From positions 1 through 34,810 of the forward strand of contig CANONN010000039.1 of assembly GCA_947567625.1 (NCBI GenBank): a DNA stretch of 34,810 nucleotides. The letters run 5' to 3'. Made by a program: the position numbers and the translations under genes. The DNA comes from an uncultured Roseburia sp. (GTDB lineage: Bacteria; Bacillota; Clostridia; Lachnospirales; Lachnospiraceae). Under the pieces are notes generated by a model, which saw nothing but the letters and a program-made list of their open reading frames with translations, did no database searches and was not told the DNA's origin. How positions within the stretch are numbered: the first letter of the stretch is position 1; each line of letters begins with the position of its first letter. Below, in pieces: positions 6,155 through 14,344 of this stretch.

Positions 6155-8362
6155 ATGACAGAACAGGAAATATTGGAAAAAATCAAAAATTCTGCGCGTG
6201 ATATTGAGATACCGGACAGCTTAGAGCCGGAAGCGGTCAAAGAGAGACTCGAGCAGGCAAAGCGGCGACAGCAGGCAAAACGCGCGAAAACGAGGCGAAT
6301 CGGCGGCATCACGGCGGCAGCGGCCTGTCTCATGCTCGCCTATACAGCGCATGTGTTTGTGTTTTCTTCGGGTGACAGGCAGGCGGATGGCTATGCGGAC
6401 AAGGCGCAGATGCAGACAGATCACAGCGGCAACGTGGCGCAGCAGGAGGAAGCCCGGCCCACGGAAACTTATTCCACAGAGGAGGAGGCGGGGGAGACGG
6501 CGGATAGCGTTCTTGCCGCAGAACCAAAGCGCGATGCCGGAGAACTGTATACTGTGGCAAAGAACTACGGTGAAGTCTACGACGCGTTAAGCGATTTCGA
6601 GAGAAACCAGAAATATTACGAGGAAGACTTGTTGAATGGGATGGAACAATCCTCCGGCGGCGGTATCGTCGATATGATCAGGTCGGAAGCAGGTGTGGAC
6701 ACTGCGGGAAGCGTCAAGGAGGCTCCTGCGGAAATGGAGGATACCGCGAAAGCGGGCTATTCTACCACGAATCTCCAGACCGAAGGTGTGGACGAAAGCG
6801 ATATCATAAAAAATGACGGAAGATATATCTACACGGTAGACGACGGGCAGGTCAATATCGTCGACACCGGTGCAGATGCCATGAAGTTAGCGGGAACGAT
6901 AGTATTACAGCAGCAAACCGCCGCGGACAGAATACAGGAAATGTATATTGATGGAGACACGTTAAACCTCATTGTCGAGCGTGAGGAGACATCACTGTCA
7001 AAGAGAGAGAACGATGAGGGGGCCGGGACGCAGGAGCCGATGGGAACAGATGCAGGCACTGTGTATAAAAGCAATGGCAATGGGCTGCTGCCGCTCGAAA
7101 ACGAGAAAAAGGCGGACTATGAAGTCTTTTTTACAGAGACCCAAACGGTGACAGAGGTGCTCACTTATGATATCGCGGATCGCAGTGCGCCAAAACTCAT
7201 CGGCAGCGTAGAGCAGCAGGGGTATTACAAGACGTCGCGCAAGATTGGCCAGGTCGTCTATCTGTTTACCAGCACGATGGTTTCACGTCCCACGATGCAG
7301 CGGAGTACGGCGATCATGGAGAAGAGCGCCGGCGGGTGGATTCCTTTGGTAAACGGCGAACCGGTGGCGGCAGATTGTATCTATCTTCCCAGAGAAAGCG
7401 GCGATCAGGGGCTTTTGGTGACCTCGGTGAACATCGGCCAACCGGACAAAATTGTTGACCATACGCTGATTTTGAGCAGTTACGCGGACACCTATGTCAG
7501 CGCCGACGCGCTGTATCTGTATTATGCGTCCTACGAAGCCGACAATTGCAATACACAGATTGCGAAGTTTTCTTTAAAAGACGGCCAGATGAATGCAGTG
7601 GGCGCCGCGTCGGTCAAAGGAATGGTCAATGATACCTTTGCGATTCATGAGAGCAGCGGAAAGCTGCGCGTTTTGACGACGGATTATTCGGGGATGGAAG
7701 AAAGCAATGCGCTCTATCTGCTGGATGAGAAGCTTTCCCTGACGGGGAAACTGGAGGGCATTGCCAAGGGCGAGCAGATCTATGCGGCGCGCTATCTGGG
7801 AAATATGGCGTATTTTGTTACATACCGCAATACAGACCCGCTGTTTGCCGTTGATCTGACGGATGAAACCAACCCTGTGATACGTTCGGAGCTAAAAATT
7901 ACGGGATTTTCCGAATACCTGCACTTCTGGGGAGAAGACAAACTGCTGGGCATCGGCTACGAAACCGACCCGGACAGCGGCAGCAGGAAAGGCATTAAGA
8001 TCAGCATGTTTGATATCTCGAATCCGTCCGAGCTTACCACACTCGGCACCTGTGTGATCGCGGAGGCCGATTACAGTCCGGCGCTTTACAATTACAAGTG
8101 TGTGCTTGTGGACGCCAGGGAAAATCTTATCGGTCTGGCGATGGAGAACTACGGGGAGAAAAGGCGGAGTTATTACAGCGTATTTCAGTGGAGAGACGGC
8201 AAATTCCATGAGATTATGACGGAAGCAGTCGGGGAGGACGGCAATCTGGAAGATTACCGCGGTATTTATATCGGGCAGCAGTTTTTTATCGCGGCCCCGG
8301 ATGAGATCATATCCTATGACAGGGCGGATGAGTACCGAATGAAAGAGAAATTGACGCTCTGA
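6155..8362 (+). CDS. Single-pass membrane protein with extracytoplasmic beta-propeller domain; putative anti-sigma/sensor
   Basis: A 735-residue protein. Residues 1-49 are charged and cytoplasmic (with IPDSLEPEAVKERLEQAKRR), 50-70 form a transmembrane helix, 71-200 are a low-complexity acidic linker, and the remainder is a beta-propeller domain of the Beta_propel (PF09826) type. The hallmark is TNLQTEGVDESDIIKNDGRY followed by repeated blade strands. The start has a GAGGGAGG ribosome binding site. The gene directly follows the ECF sigma gene, and the short N-terminus before the membrane resembles those of clostridial anti-sigma proteins. I infer that it binds the sigma factor inside and senses a ligand or envelope state outside. 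It could instead be only a sigma-controlled secreted protein. Its last codons form the first copy of a 38-bp tandem repeat. Confidence 0.85.
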   Translation: MTEQEILEKIKNSARDIEIPDSLEPEAVKERLEQAKRRQQAKRAKTRRIGGITAAAACLMLAYTAHVFVFSSGDRQADGYADKAQMQTDHSGNVAQQEEARPTETYSTEEEAGETADSVLAAEPKRDAGELYTVAKNYGEVYDALSDFERNQKYYEEDLLNGMEQSSGGGIVDMIRSEAGVDTAGSVKEAPAEMEDTAKAGYSTTNLQTEGVDESDIIKNDGRYIYTVDDGQVNIVDTGADAMKLAGTIVLQQQTAADRIQEMYIDGDTLNLIVEREETSLSKRENDEGAGTQEPMGTDAGTVYKSNGNGLLPLENEKKADYEVFFTETQTVTEVLTYDIADRSAPKLIGSVEQQGYYKTSRKIGQVVYLFTSTMVSRPTMQRSTAIMEKSAGGWIPLVNGEPVAADCIYLPRESGDQGLLVTSVNIGQPDKIVDHTLILSSYADTYVSADALYLYYASYEADNCNTQIAKFSLKDGQMNAVGAASVKGMVNDTFAIHESSGKLRVLTTDYSGMEESNALYLLDEKLSLTGKLEGIAKGEQIYAARYLGNMAYFVTYRNTDPLFAVDLTDETNPVIRSELKITGFSEYLHFWGEDKLLGIGYETDPDSGSRKGIKISMFDISNPSELTTLGTCVIAEADYSPALYNYKCVLVDARENLIGLAMENYGEKRRSYYSVFQWRDGKFHEIMTEAVGEDGNLEDYRGIYIGQQFFIAAPDEIISYDRADEYRMKEKLTL

Positions 8363-8450
8363 TGAACACAGCGGGAATAAAAGAGAAATGGAAGCTCTGA
8401 TAAACACAGCGGGAATGAAAGAGAAATGGAAGCTCTGATAAACACAGCGG
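8337..8450. repeat. Three-copy 38-bp tandem repeat straddling the beta-propeller gene stop
   Basis: Units start with GAATGAAAGAG at 8337, GAATAAAAGAG at 8375 and GAATGAAAGAG at 8413. The period is exactly 38 and each copy ends AACACAGCGG. Copy 1 encodes the C-terminus MKEKLTL and the TGA. Copies 2 and 3 lie past the stop and are more like each other (AAATGGAAGCTCTGA) than like copy 1. Confidence 0.93.
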
Positions 8451-8475
8451 CCAAGTACGGCAGCGACTGAAAAGA

Positions 8476-8518
8476 AGCAGAATGTTTTTGCATAAAAGCA
8501 GAGACATTCTGCTTTTTG
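8476..8518 (+). terminator. Terminator after the ECF/beta-propeller operon
   Basis: AGCAGAATGT (8476-8485) pairs perfectly with ACATTCTGCT (8504-8513), followed by TTTTGTT. The 18-nt loop is long. It lies just after the 38-bp repeats. Confidence 0.8.
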
Positions 8519-8561
8519 TTCAAAAATTGCTTATAATTATTGCAAAACATGAAAAAAAGAT

Positions 8562-8589
8562 TTTAGAAGTCAGAAATCTATGTTATAAT
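8562..8589 (+). promoter_or_regulatory. Sigma-A-type promoter of the PocR/EAL operon
   Basis: A perfect TATAAT (8584-8589) with TTTAGA (8562-8567) 16 bp upstream. It lies between the terminator and the PocR-domain gene; the -35 is weak. Confidence 0.5.
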
Positions 8590-8654
8590 GTATTACAGTA
8601 TAAAAGCCTCCGGCAGACGGGAACGGTTTTGTGATTTTTTGGGAGGAGATGTTT

Positions 8655-9926
8655 TTGAAAGAATTGGTATTGACAGATTTGATTGATGTCGGCATATTGC
8701 AGCAAATTCAGGACGGGTTTTCGGATTTTACCGGAATGGCCGCGCTGACGGCCGACGCCCAGGGTGTGGCTGTGACGGAGGGAAGCAGATTTACAGATTT
8801 TTGTATGGAACTCACCAGAAAGTCTCCCCTTGGCTGCAAACGATGTGAGCAGTGCGATAAAAACGGCGCGCTGGAAACTCTACGGACAAAACAGGTTTCC
8901 ATCTATGACTGCCATGCCGGCTTGGTGGATTTCGCGGCGCCGATTATGGTGGAAGGCAAATTTATCGGCAGTTTTATCGGCGGTCAGGTGAGAACACACG
9001 AGCTGGACGAAGAAAAAATGAAAGCCATCGCGGCGGAGCTCAAGATTGATGAGAATATTTATCTGGAGGCATTAAAACAGGTGCGCATATTGGACCGCAA
9101 AGTCGTAGAGAAGACAGCGGCTTTTTTGGCGGAGATCGCTAAAATATTGTCCGAGATGGCGTATCGCAACTATACCGCGATCGAGAACAGCCGTAAGATG
9201 GAACGGGCGGCCCGTTCCCAGACAGCCTATATTATGAAAATGGGCCTCAATATGGAAAAAAGCATGAGCGGCTGGAACGAATCGATTGGCAGAGCGTTGG
9301 AGAGCGGCAATCCAAGCGAGATGTACCGCACGTTAAAGGCGCTGCGCGGACAGAGCATGGGGCTGCTCTGCACAGTGGAGGATACGATCGAGTATGTGCG
9401 CATGTCTGACGGCAAAGTAGAGCTGATGGAGGGAGAATATGAGATTCGCGATCTGATCGATCAGATGGTTGGCAGCGCGCGGGCACAGGTGGACGGAGAG
9501 AAGGTCGTGATAGAGGCACATATTGAGCAGAACGTGCCGCGCGTGCTGATGGGGGATTCCGGCAGAATCGGTCAGATCGTCTACAAGCTGTTGCAGAACA
9601 GTTTACAATTTACCAAACAGGGATGGGTAAAGGTTTTTGTATCCAGTGAAAAGATATCATATTCAACGTGGATTACGATTGAAATTCGTGACAATGGCGT
9701 GGGTATGACCAAAGAGCAGCTGGAGAGTTCGAGGGCGAGCCTTAACAAGAAGAATGTAGATATCTTTGACGACGAGGGCATGATTGAGAAAGGCTTTTCG
9801 GTTCTGGGTGTTTTGGTGCGCAAGATGGCCGGAACGATAGACGTGGAGAGTGAGCCGGAAAAGGGCACATCCTGCGTGTTACGACTCCCGCAGCTTGAGG
9901 CAGGAGGTGAGGGAAATGGCATTTGA
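8655..9926 (+). CDS. PocR-domain protein with HATPase (histidine-kinase-like, no canonical H-box)
   Basis: A 423-residue cytoplasmic protein. The N-terminal PocR ligand-binding domain (about 1-165) runs LTDLIDVGILQQIQDGFSDF, then a Cys cluster in GCKRCEQCDKNG and YDCHAG, and FAAPIMVEGKFIGSFIGGQV. A helical linker (RKMERAARSQTAYIMKMGLN) stands where a HisKA helix would be, but it has no histidine. A C-terminal HATPase domain follows, with N-box LLQNSLQFTKQG, G1 RDNGVGMTKEQLE and a final DVESEPEKGTSCVLRLP. Start: TTG at 8655, eight bases after GGAGG. An upstream in-frame ATG (8649) abuts the ribosome binding site and a GTG (8631) precedes it. The 3' end overlaps the next gene by 11 bases, so its signal probably feeds the EAL protein. 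Confidence 0.85.
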   Translation: MKELVLTDLIDVGILQQIQDGFSDFTGMAALTADAQGVAVTEGSRFTDFCMELTRKSPLGCKRCEQCDKNGALETLRTKQVSIYDCHAGLVDFAAPIMVEGKFIGSFIGGQVRTHELDEEKMKAIAAELKIDENIYLEALKQVRILDRKVVEKTAAFLAEIAKILSEMAYRNYTAIENSRKMERAARSQTAYIMKMGLNMEKSMSGWNESIGRALESGNPSEMYRTLKALRGQSMGLLCTVEDTIEYVRMSDGKVELMEGEYEIRDLIDQMVGSARAQVDGEKVVIEAHIEQNVPRVLMGDSGRIGQIVYKLLQNSLQFTKQGWVKVFVSSEKISYSTWITIEIRDNGVGMTKEQLESSRASLNKKNVDIFDDEGMIEKGFSVLGVLVRKMAGTIDVESEPEKGTSCVLRLPQLEAGGEGNGI

Positions 9927-11601
9927 CTATAAAATCTATATGACAGCCGTGGAACGTTTTCTGCTGCTGACGGAGCGGATAGAGAGCGTGGAGGCGCCGG
10001 AGGTGGAAGGCGCGCTCACAGATATCTGTCGGTTTTTGAGGATCGGGCGTGTGGAAGCCAGCTTTTACGATATGCTTTCGGACGGTATCGGGGAGGAAGA
10101 GCAGATTGTGCAGTATTCCCTGCGGCAGGGGGAATACGACGAGGCCAACGTCATCACGATCAAAGAAGTGGTTGGCGAGGGCGATACCATATATTACCGC
10201 TTTTATCCCAAGAATGGAGAGACAAGCTGGACCGGGGTCGAGCTGGATAAGATTGCGGTTCTCGAGAAGATGCTGTTTCGCTTTAATCAGCGCGTCAGAC
10301 TCATGCATCTGTCGGAGGAGATGAAGCTGCGGGATCATCAGATTCCCGTCTGGAATATTACTTATTTTGTGAGGCTGGCTGAACGGCAGATCAGAGAACA
10401 GCAGATTGGCCGGTATGTTGCCTGTTCATTCAATATGAAGCGTTTTGCCACAGTCAACCGTGTCTTGGGACGGGACAACGGCACGAAGGTGATGCTGACC
10501 TTTGTCAAAAATCTGGAGGACGAATTGACCCAGGAGGAGTGTGTCTGCCGTGTCGGGGGAGATAATTTTCTGGCGTTGTTCTATAAAGAAAAGCTGGATT
10601 TTGTCATGGAGTATTTACAGGGCATGGATATTTTCTATGATGAAAGTGAGAGCAAAAAGATCTGTGTCAGTGCGATCGCCGGATACTATGTGATACCGGA
10701 CAATGACGCCGTCCGCCTGCCCAATGATATCATGGACAAGACGGCCTCGGCATTAAAAATGGCGAGAACGGCGATGAAAGCCCCATATGTCTTTTACAAT
10801 GAAGCGCTGATGGAGCGGATTGACAGAATTAAGCAGGTGGAGGCCAATTTTCAAAAGGCGCTGGATGAGCAGGAATTTATGGTATATTATCAGCCGAAGG
10901 TCGACCTGAAAGAATACCGGCTGGTAGGGGCGGAGGCTCTTTGCCGCTGGATGAAAGACGGCAGAGTGCTCTCGCCGGACAATTTTATTCCGGTGTTGGA
11001 GCAGGATAACGCGATCTGTGAACTGGACTTTTATGTGTTGGAGCATGTGTGCAAAGACATGCGCCGCTGGATGGAGGACGGAAAAGAGATGGTGCGGGTT
11101 TCCGTCAACCTCTCCAGACGCCATCTGGATGATACGGATTTACTGGACCATATTTTTTCAATCATTGATGCCTACCGCATCCCGCATCAGTATCTGGAGA
11201 TCGAGCTGACGGAGACGACCACGGATGTTGAGTTTAAGGACTTAAAGCGCATTGTGGGCGGTCTGCAAATGAGAGGGATTCGCACGTCGGTGGATGATTT
11301 CGGCGTCGGCTATTCTTCGCTCAATCTGATCGAGGAGATGTCCTGGAATGTGCTCAAGGTTGACAAAAGCTTCCTGCCGCAGAAGGAGGGCGGGGATGCC
11401 AGAAAGTTTGTAATGTTTCAGCATATTATCGCGCTGGCACAGAACCTTGGACTCGAATGTATCGCGGAGGGCGTCGAGAATCTTGAGCAGGTGCGCATAT
11501 TAAAAGAAAACAATTGCTTTCTGGCACAGGGCTTTTATTTTGACCGACCGCTGCCGGTGGAGGAGTTTGAAAAACGGATGCAGATGGTGGGAAAAGCATA
11601 A
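9916..11601 (+). CDS. Degenerate-GGDEF/EAL protein, probable c-di-GMP phosphodiesterase
   Basis: A 561-residue soluble protein. The N-terminal ~140 residues are of unknown type. The GGDEF-like domain (about 140-290) has GGDNF at 214-218 instead of GGDEF, so cyclase activity is doubtful and a GTP-sensing role is possible. The EAL domain (about 305-555) has the key elements intact: E340-A-L, SVNLSRR, IELTETT, VDDFGVGYSSL, KVDKSFL, AEGVEN and QGFYFDRP. It probably hydrolyses c-di-GMP to pGpG. The ATG at 9916 has GGAGG eight bases upstream, inside the end of the PocR gene, which indicates translational coupling. A frame extension to 9850 lacks a ribosome binding site. Together the two genes look like a sensor plus phosphodiesterase unit. 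Confidence 0.92.
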   Translation: MAFDYKIYMTAVERFLLLTERIESVEAPEVEGALTDICRFLRIGRVEASFYDMLSDGIGEEEQIVQYSLRQGEYDEANVITIKEVVGEGDTIYYRFYPKNGETSWTGVELDKIAVLEKMLFRFNQRVRLMHLSEEMKLRDHQIPVWNITYFVRLAERQIREQQIGRYVACSFNMKRFATVNRVLGRDNGTKVMLTFVKNLEDELTQEECVCRVGGDNFLALFYKEKLDFVMEYLQGMDIFYDESESKKICVSAIAGYYVIPDNDAVRLPNDIMDKTASALKMARTAMKAPYVFYNEALMERIDRIKQVEANFQKALDEQEFMVYYQPKVDLKEYRLVGAEALCRWMKDGRVLSPDNFIPVLEQDNAICELDFYVLEHVCKDMRRWMEDGKEMVRVSVNLSRRHLDDTDLLDHIFSIIDAYRIPHQYLEIELTETTTDVEFKDLKRIVGGLQMRGIRTSVDDFGVGYSSLNLIEEMSWNVLKVDKSFLPQKEGGDARKFVMFQHIIALAQNLGLECIAEGVENLEQVRILKENNCFLAQGFYFDRPLPVEEFEKRMQMVGKA

Positions 11602-11637
11602 TAATCACATGCCGCTTGTGCGGCGGAAAGAGGGAGT

Positions 11638-12447
11638 ATGATAACGGATATTATTTCACTGAGACAAGAGGGTTCCATGGATTATGCCAGGCTCTGTATG
11701 TATATTCAGGAGCCGAGCGATGAAGTGGGCTGGCAGGAGAAGCCGCTGATTTTGATTTGCCCGGGAGGGGGGTATGAATTTACCTGCGACCGCGAGGCGG
11801 AGCCGCTGGCGCTTCAGTTTATGGCGATGGGCTATCACGCGGCGGTGCTGCGCTATTCCTGTAAGCCGGCCGTTTATCCGACGGCGCTGACGGAGCTGGC
11901 CGCGGCCATGAAGATTCTGCACGAACATAAAAATGAGTGGCATATTACCAAGATCTTTGTGGAGGGCTGCTCGGCCGGAGCGCATCTGGCGGCAAGCCTG
12001 GGCGTTTTCTGGAAGGAAGAGTGGCTGGCGAAGGCCGTCGGCGCTGCAAATGACAGTCTAAGACCGGACGGCATGATTTTAAGCTATCCGGTGATCACTT
12101 CCGGTACATATGCCCACAGAGGTTCTTTTGAAAATCTGCTGGCAGGCCAGTACACGGAGGAAATGTTAGAGCGCATGTCCCTGGAAAAGCAGGTGAGTGC
12201 GGATACGCCGCAGACCTTTCTCTGGCATACCTACACGGACCCCGCGGTTCCGGTAGAAAACTCGCTGCTGCTGATCGGCGCTATGAAAAAGTATGATATC
12301 CCGGTGGAATTTCATATGTACCCCGTCGGGGGCCACGGCCTGGCTACCGCGGACCGGTACACGACGACGCCCGACGGGGAATGTCTGCAACCGCAATGCC
12401 AGAGCTGGCTGCCGCTGGCAAAGATATGGCTTTCCGACAGAGAATAA
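11638..12447 (+). CDS. Alpha/beta hydrolase (acetylesterase/carboxylesterase-like)
   Basis: A 269-residue enzyme of the alpha/beta-hydrolase fold, close to small acetyl-esterases. The oxyanion-loop CPGGGY lies at 41-46. The nucleophile is Ser112 in GCSAGAH, the likely acid is Asp201 in YTDPAVP, and the catalytic His233 is in GGHGL. There is no signal peptide, so it acts in the cytoplasm on a small ester or deacetylates a sugar taken up by the cell; the substrate is not evident. The ATG has AGAGGGAG upstream and lies 36 bases after the EAL gene, so it may be cotranscribed with it. Its stop is only six bases from the convergent tyrS stop, with no terminator visible between. Confidence 0.87.
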   Translation: MITDIISLRQEGSMDYARLCMYIQEPSDEVGWQEKPLILICPGGGYEFTCDREAEPLALQFMAMGYHAAVLRYSCKPAVYPTALTELAAAMKILHEHKNEWHITKIFVEGCSAGAHLAASLGVFWKEEWLAKAVGAANDSLRPDGMILSYPVITSGTYAHRGSFENLLAGQYTEEMLERMSLEKQVSADTPQTFLWHTYTDPAVPVENSLLLIGAMKKYDIPVEFHMYPVGGHGLATADRYTTTPDGECLQPQCQSWLPLAKIWLSDRE

Positions 12448-12453
12448 GTTTGG

Positions 12454-13680
12454 TTATGAGAACGTTACTTTCACAAATTTTTTCTTGCCGCGCTTTGCGA
12501 TCAGTCCCTCCCCCGAAAATTGTTCCGGTGTGTAGACGGTCTTGATATCGGAAACTTTCACGTCGGCAACGGTGACACCGCCCTGCTCCACGGCGCGTCT
12601 GGCGTCGGAGCGGGAGGTCGCCAGCCCGGCACTCACCAGCAGAGCCATAATATCTATGGCGCCGTCCGTGAAATCGGCGTCCGTAAGCGCCACGGCCGGC
12701 ATATTGGCGAGATTGCCGCCTCCCGCAAACAGTGCGTGGGAGGCTTCTTTGGCTTTTGCGGCCTCCTCCTCGCCGTGTACCAGTTTGGTAAGCTCAAACG
12801 CTAAGATTTCTTTGGCCTTATTTAACTCGGCTCCCTCCCAGCTTTCCATGGCGTCGATCTCTTCTAACGGGAGGAATGTCAGCATACGGATGCACTTTAA
12901 CACGTCGTCATCGGCAACGTTTCTCCAGTACTGGAAGAAATCAAACGGCGAGGTTTTGGCCGGGTCAAGCCATACGGCGCCGGACTGGGTCTTACCCATC
13001 TTCTTGCCCTCGGAATTGAGCAGCAGATTTATCGTCATCGCGTAGGCGTCTTTACCGAGCTTTCTGCGAATCAGCTCCGTGCCGCCTAACATGTTACTCC
13101 ACTGGTCGTCGCCGCCGAACTGCATGTTGCAGCCGTATTTTTGGAACAGGCAGTAGAAATCATAGCTCTGCATAATCATGTAGTTGAATTCCAGAAAGCT
13201 TAAGCCCTTTTCCATGCGCTGTTTGTAACATTCCGCGGTCAGCATGCGGTTGACGGAGAAGTGGGCGCCCACCTCGCGGAGTACCTCGATATAATTTAAG
13301 TCCATCAGCCAGTCGGCATTGTTTACCATCATCGCCTTTCCCTCAGAGAAGTCAATAAAACGGCTCATCTGCTGCTTGAAACAGTCGCAGTTGTGCTGGA
13401 TGGTTTCTTTGGTCATCATCTGGCGCATATCGGTGCGGCCGGACGGGTCGCCGATCATCGCGGTTCCGCCGCCGATCAAGGCGATCGGCTTATTGCCGGC
13501 CATTTGCAGCCGCTTCATCAGGCACAAGGCCATAAAGTGGCCGACATGCAGACTGTCTGCGGTGGGGTCAAAGCCGATATAGAAAACGGCTTTTCCGTTG
13601 TTGATTAATTCCTTGATTTCTGTTTCGTCTGTCACCTGCGCGATCAGGCCGCGGGCAACTAATTCATCATAAACTGTCAT
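12454..13680 (-). CDS. tyrS: Tyrosine--tRNA ligase
   Basis: A 408-residue class I aminoacyl-tRNA synthetase. The HIGH-type motif is HVGH at 45-48 within [26 protein letters not shown] contributes to the tyrosine site, and the KMSKS-type loop is KKMGKT near 226-231. The C-terminal ~65 residues form an S4-like RNA-binding domain ([18 protein letters not shown]). It charges tRNA-Tyr in the cytoplasm. Start: [15 protein letters not shown] matches the family N-terminus, but an in-frame ATG 12 bases upstream (13692) is also possible. AGGAGG lies 14 bases before the chosen start and only two before the alternative. It is preceded by a tyrosine-specific T-box leader. Confidence 0.97.
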   Translation of the reverse strand: MTVYDELVARGLIAQVTDETEIKELINNGKAVFYIGFDPTADSLHVGHFMALCLMKRLQMAGNKPIALIGGGTAMIGDPSGRTDMRQMMTKETIQHNCDCFKQQMSRFIDFSEGKAMMVNNADWLMDLNYIEVLREVGAHFSVNRMLTAECYKQRMEKGLSFLEFNYMIMQSYDFYCLFQKYGCNMQFGGDDQWSNMLGGTELIRRKLGKDAYAMTINLLLNSEGKKMGKTQSGAVWLDPAKTSPFDFFQYWRNVADDDVLKCIRMLTFLPLEEIDAMESWEGAELNKAKEILAFELTKLVHGEEEAAKAKEASHALFAGGGNLANMPAVALTDADFTDGAIDIMALLVSAGLATSRSDARRAVEQGGVTVADVKVSDIKTVYTPEQFSGEGLIAKRGKKKFVKVTFS

Positions 13681-13717
13681 AATAATCTTCATATCCTCCT
13701 GCATAAATATTGATAAC

Positions 13718-13879
13718 CGAGTAGGGAAGAGCCAGCTTCCCCGGCTCGTCGCGCGCCCCGTGCGCCGCACAGCGGCATGTTTCCTCTGCGCGGGGCTGTG
13801 CAATCGAGTAGGAAAGATTTCCCCCCTACTCGCCGCGCGGGGTGCGTGCAGCAAAGCTGCTAATTTCCTTACGCACCCC
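13718..13879. repeat. Hairpin-rich duplicated spacer between T-box terminator and tyrS
   Basis: Two related blocks start with CGAGTAGGGAAGA (13718) and CGAGTAGGAAAGA (13805), 87 bp apart. Each block reaches CTCG-CGCGCG-like sequence. They contain strong inverted repeats: CGAGTAGG/CCTACTCG (13805-13812/13825-13832), GGGAAG/CTTCCC nested in CGAG/CTCG, and GGGGTGCGT/ACGCACCCC (13839-13847/13871-13879) enclosing GCAGC-aaa-GCTGC. It is GC-rich compared with its surroundings, has no ORF of its own, and would be transcribed in the tyrS leader. Confidence 0.7.
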
Positions 13880-13881
13880 TG

Positions 13882-14185
13882 TGCATAAAAAACCCCCGTC
13901 CTGCAAAGGACGAGGGGAGTTTGCTCGTGGTACCACCTTTATTCACAGACAACTCGCGCCGCCTGCCTTGGAAAGTGTCTGGCATCGCTGCATCAAACAC
14001 TTTAGTGCCGATAACGCGCACCACTGCGTCACAGCCTACTGATAGAATGTGGGGCATCCCATGTTCGGTGTGCGGCTTGGGGAGGTATTCAAAATAAGGC
14101 TCCATGCACCTCTCATCAAACGGTAACTTTCTGTATGGAGCGGGTTATCTCTACTTATTCCCGTCACAGCCTTTGACCATGTAAC
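13882..14185 (-). ncRNA. T-box riboswitch leader (tyrosine) of tyrS
   Basis: On the minus strand the leader carries the T-box core GGTGGTACCACG (13937-13926, complement) just before an intrinsic terminator. Upstream is a Stem I region with AGTAGAGATAACCC and the specifier loop TTGAATACC. The UAC at 14087-14085 is a tyrosine codon, matching the downstream gene. T-boxes read uncharged tRNA: its 3' end pairs with the T-box bulge to favour the antiterminator and allow tyrS transcription. Exact 5' limits are approximate. Confidence 0.93.
13887..13917 (-). terminator. T-box-controlled terminator
   Basis: On the minus strand CCCCTCGTCC pairs with GGACGGGGG across a short TTTGCA loop and runs into six T. 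It is the terminator alternative to the T-box antiterminator. Confidence 0.9.
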
Positions 14186-14201
14186 TAACATATTACATAT
14201 C

Positions 14202-14231
14202 ATAATAAACGGCATAGGGCGCATTTGTCAA
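14202..14231 (-). promoter_or_regulatory. Promoter of the tyrS T-box transcript
   Basis: Minus-strand TTGACA (14231-14226, perfect), an 18-bp spacer, and TATTAT (14207-14202, one mismatch to TATAAT). It is positioned about 20 bases before the T-box leader. Confidence 0.7.
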
Positions 14232-14274
14232 GTGTCATATCATATTTTTACTATGTCGAAATATAACAAACAAA

Positions 14275-14303
14275 TTGAAAATGGTATGGATATGTGTTAG
14301 ACT
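14275..14303 (+). promoter_or_regulatory. Promoter of the membrane EAL gene
   Basis: TTGAAA (14275-14280), a 17-bp spacer, TAGACT (14298-14303). It is divergent from the tyrS promoter, about 45 bp away. Confidence 0.5.
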
Positions 14304-14344
14304 AAAACATAATTGGGCTTTAGGCGACCCGGAAATGAGGTGCT

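Noticed and set aside
2698-8450. Short tandem repeats as CRISPR arrays
   Set aside because: Units are contiguous with no unique spacers, only three copies, and no cas genes nearby.
13842-14042. Plus-strand frame across the T-box region
   Set aside because: It is the complement of the T-box leader and terminator; the RNA element explains the sequence.
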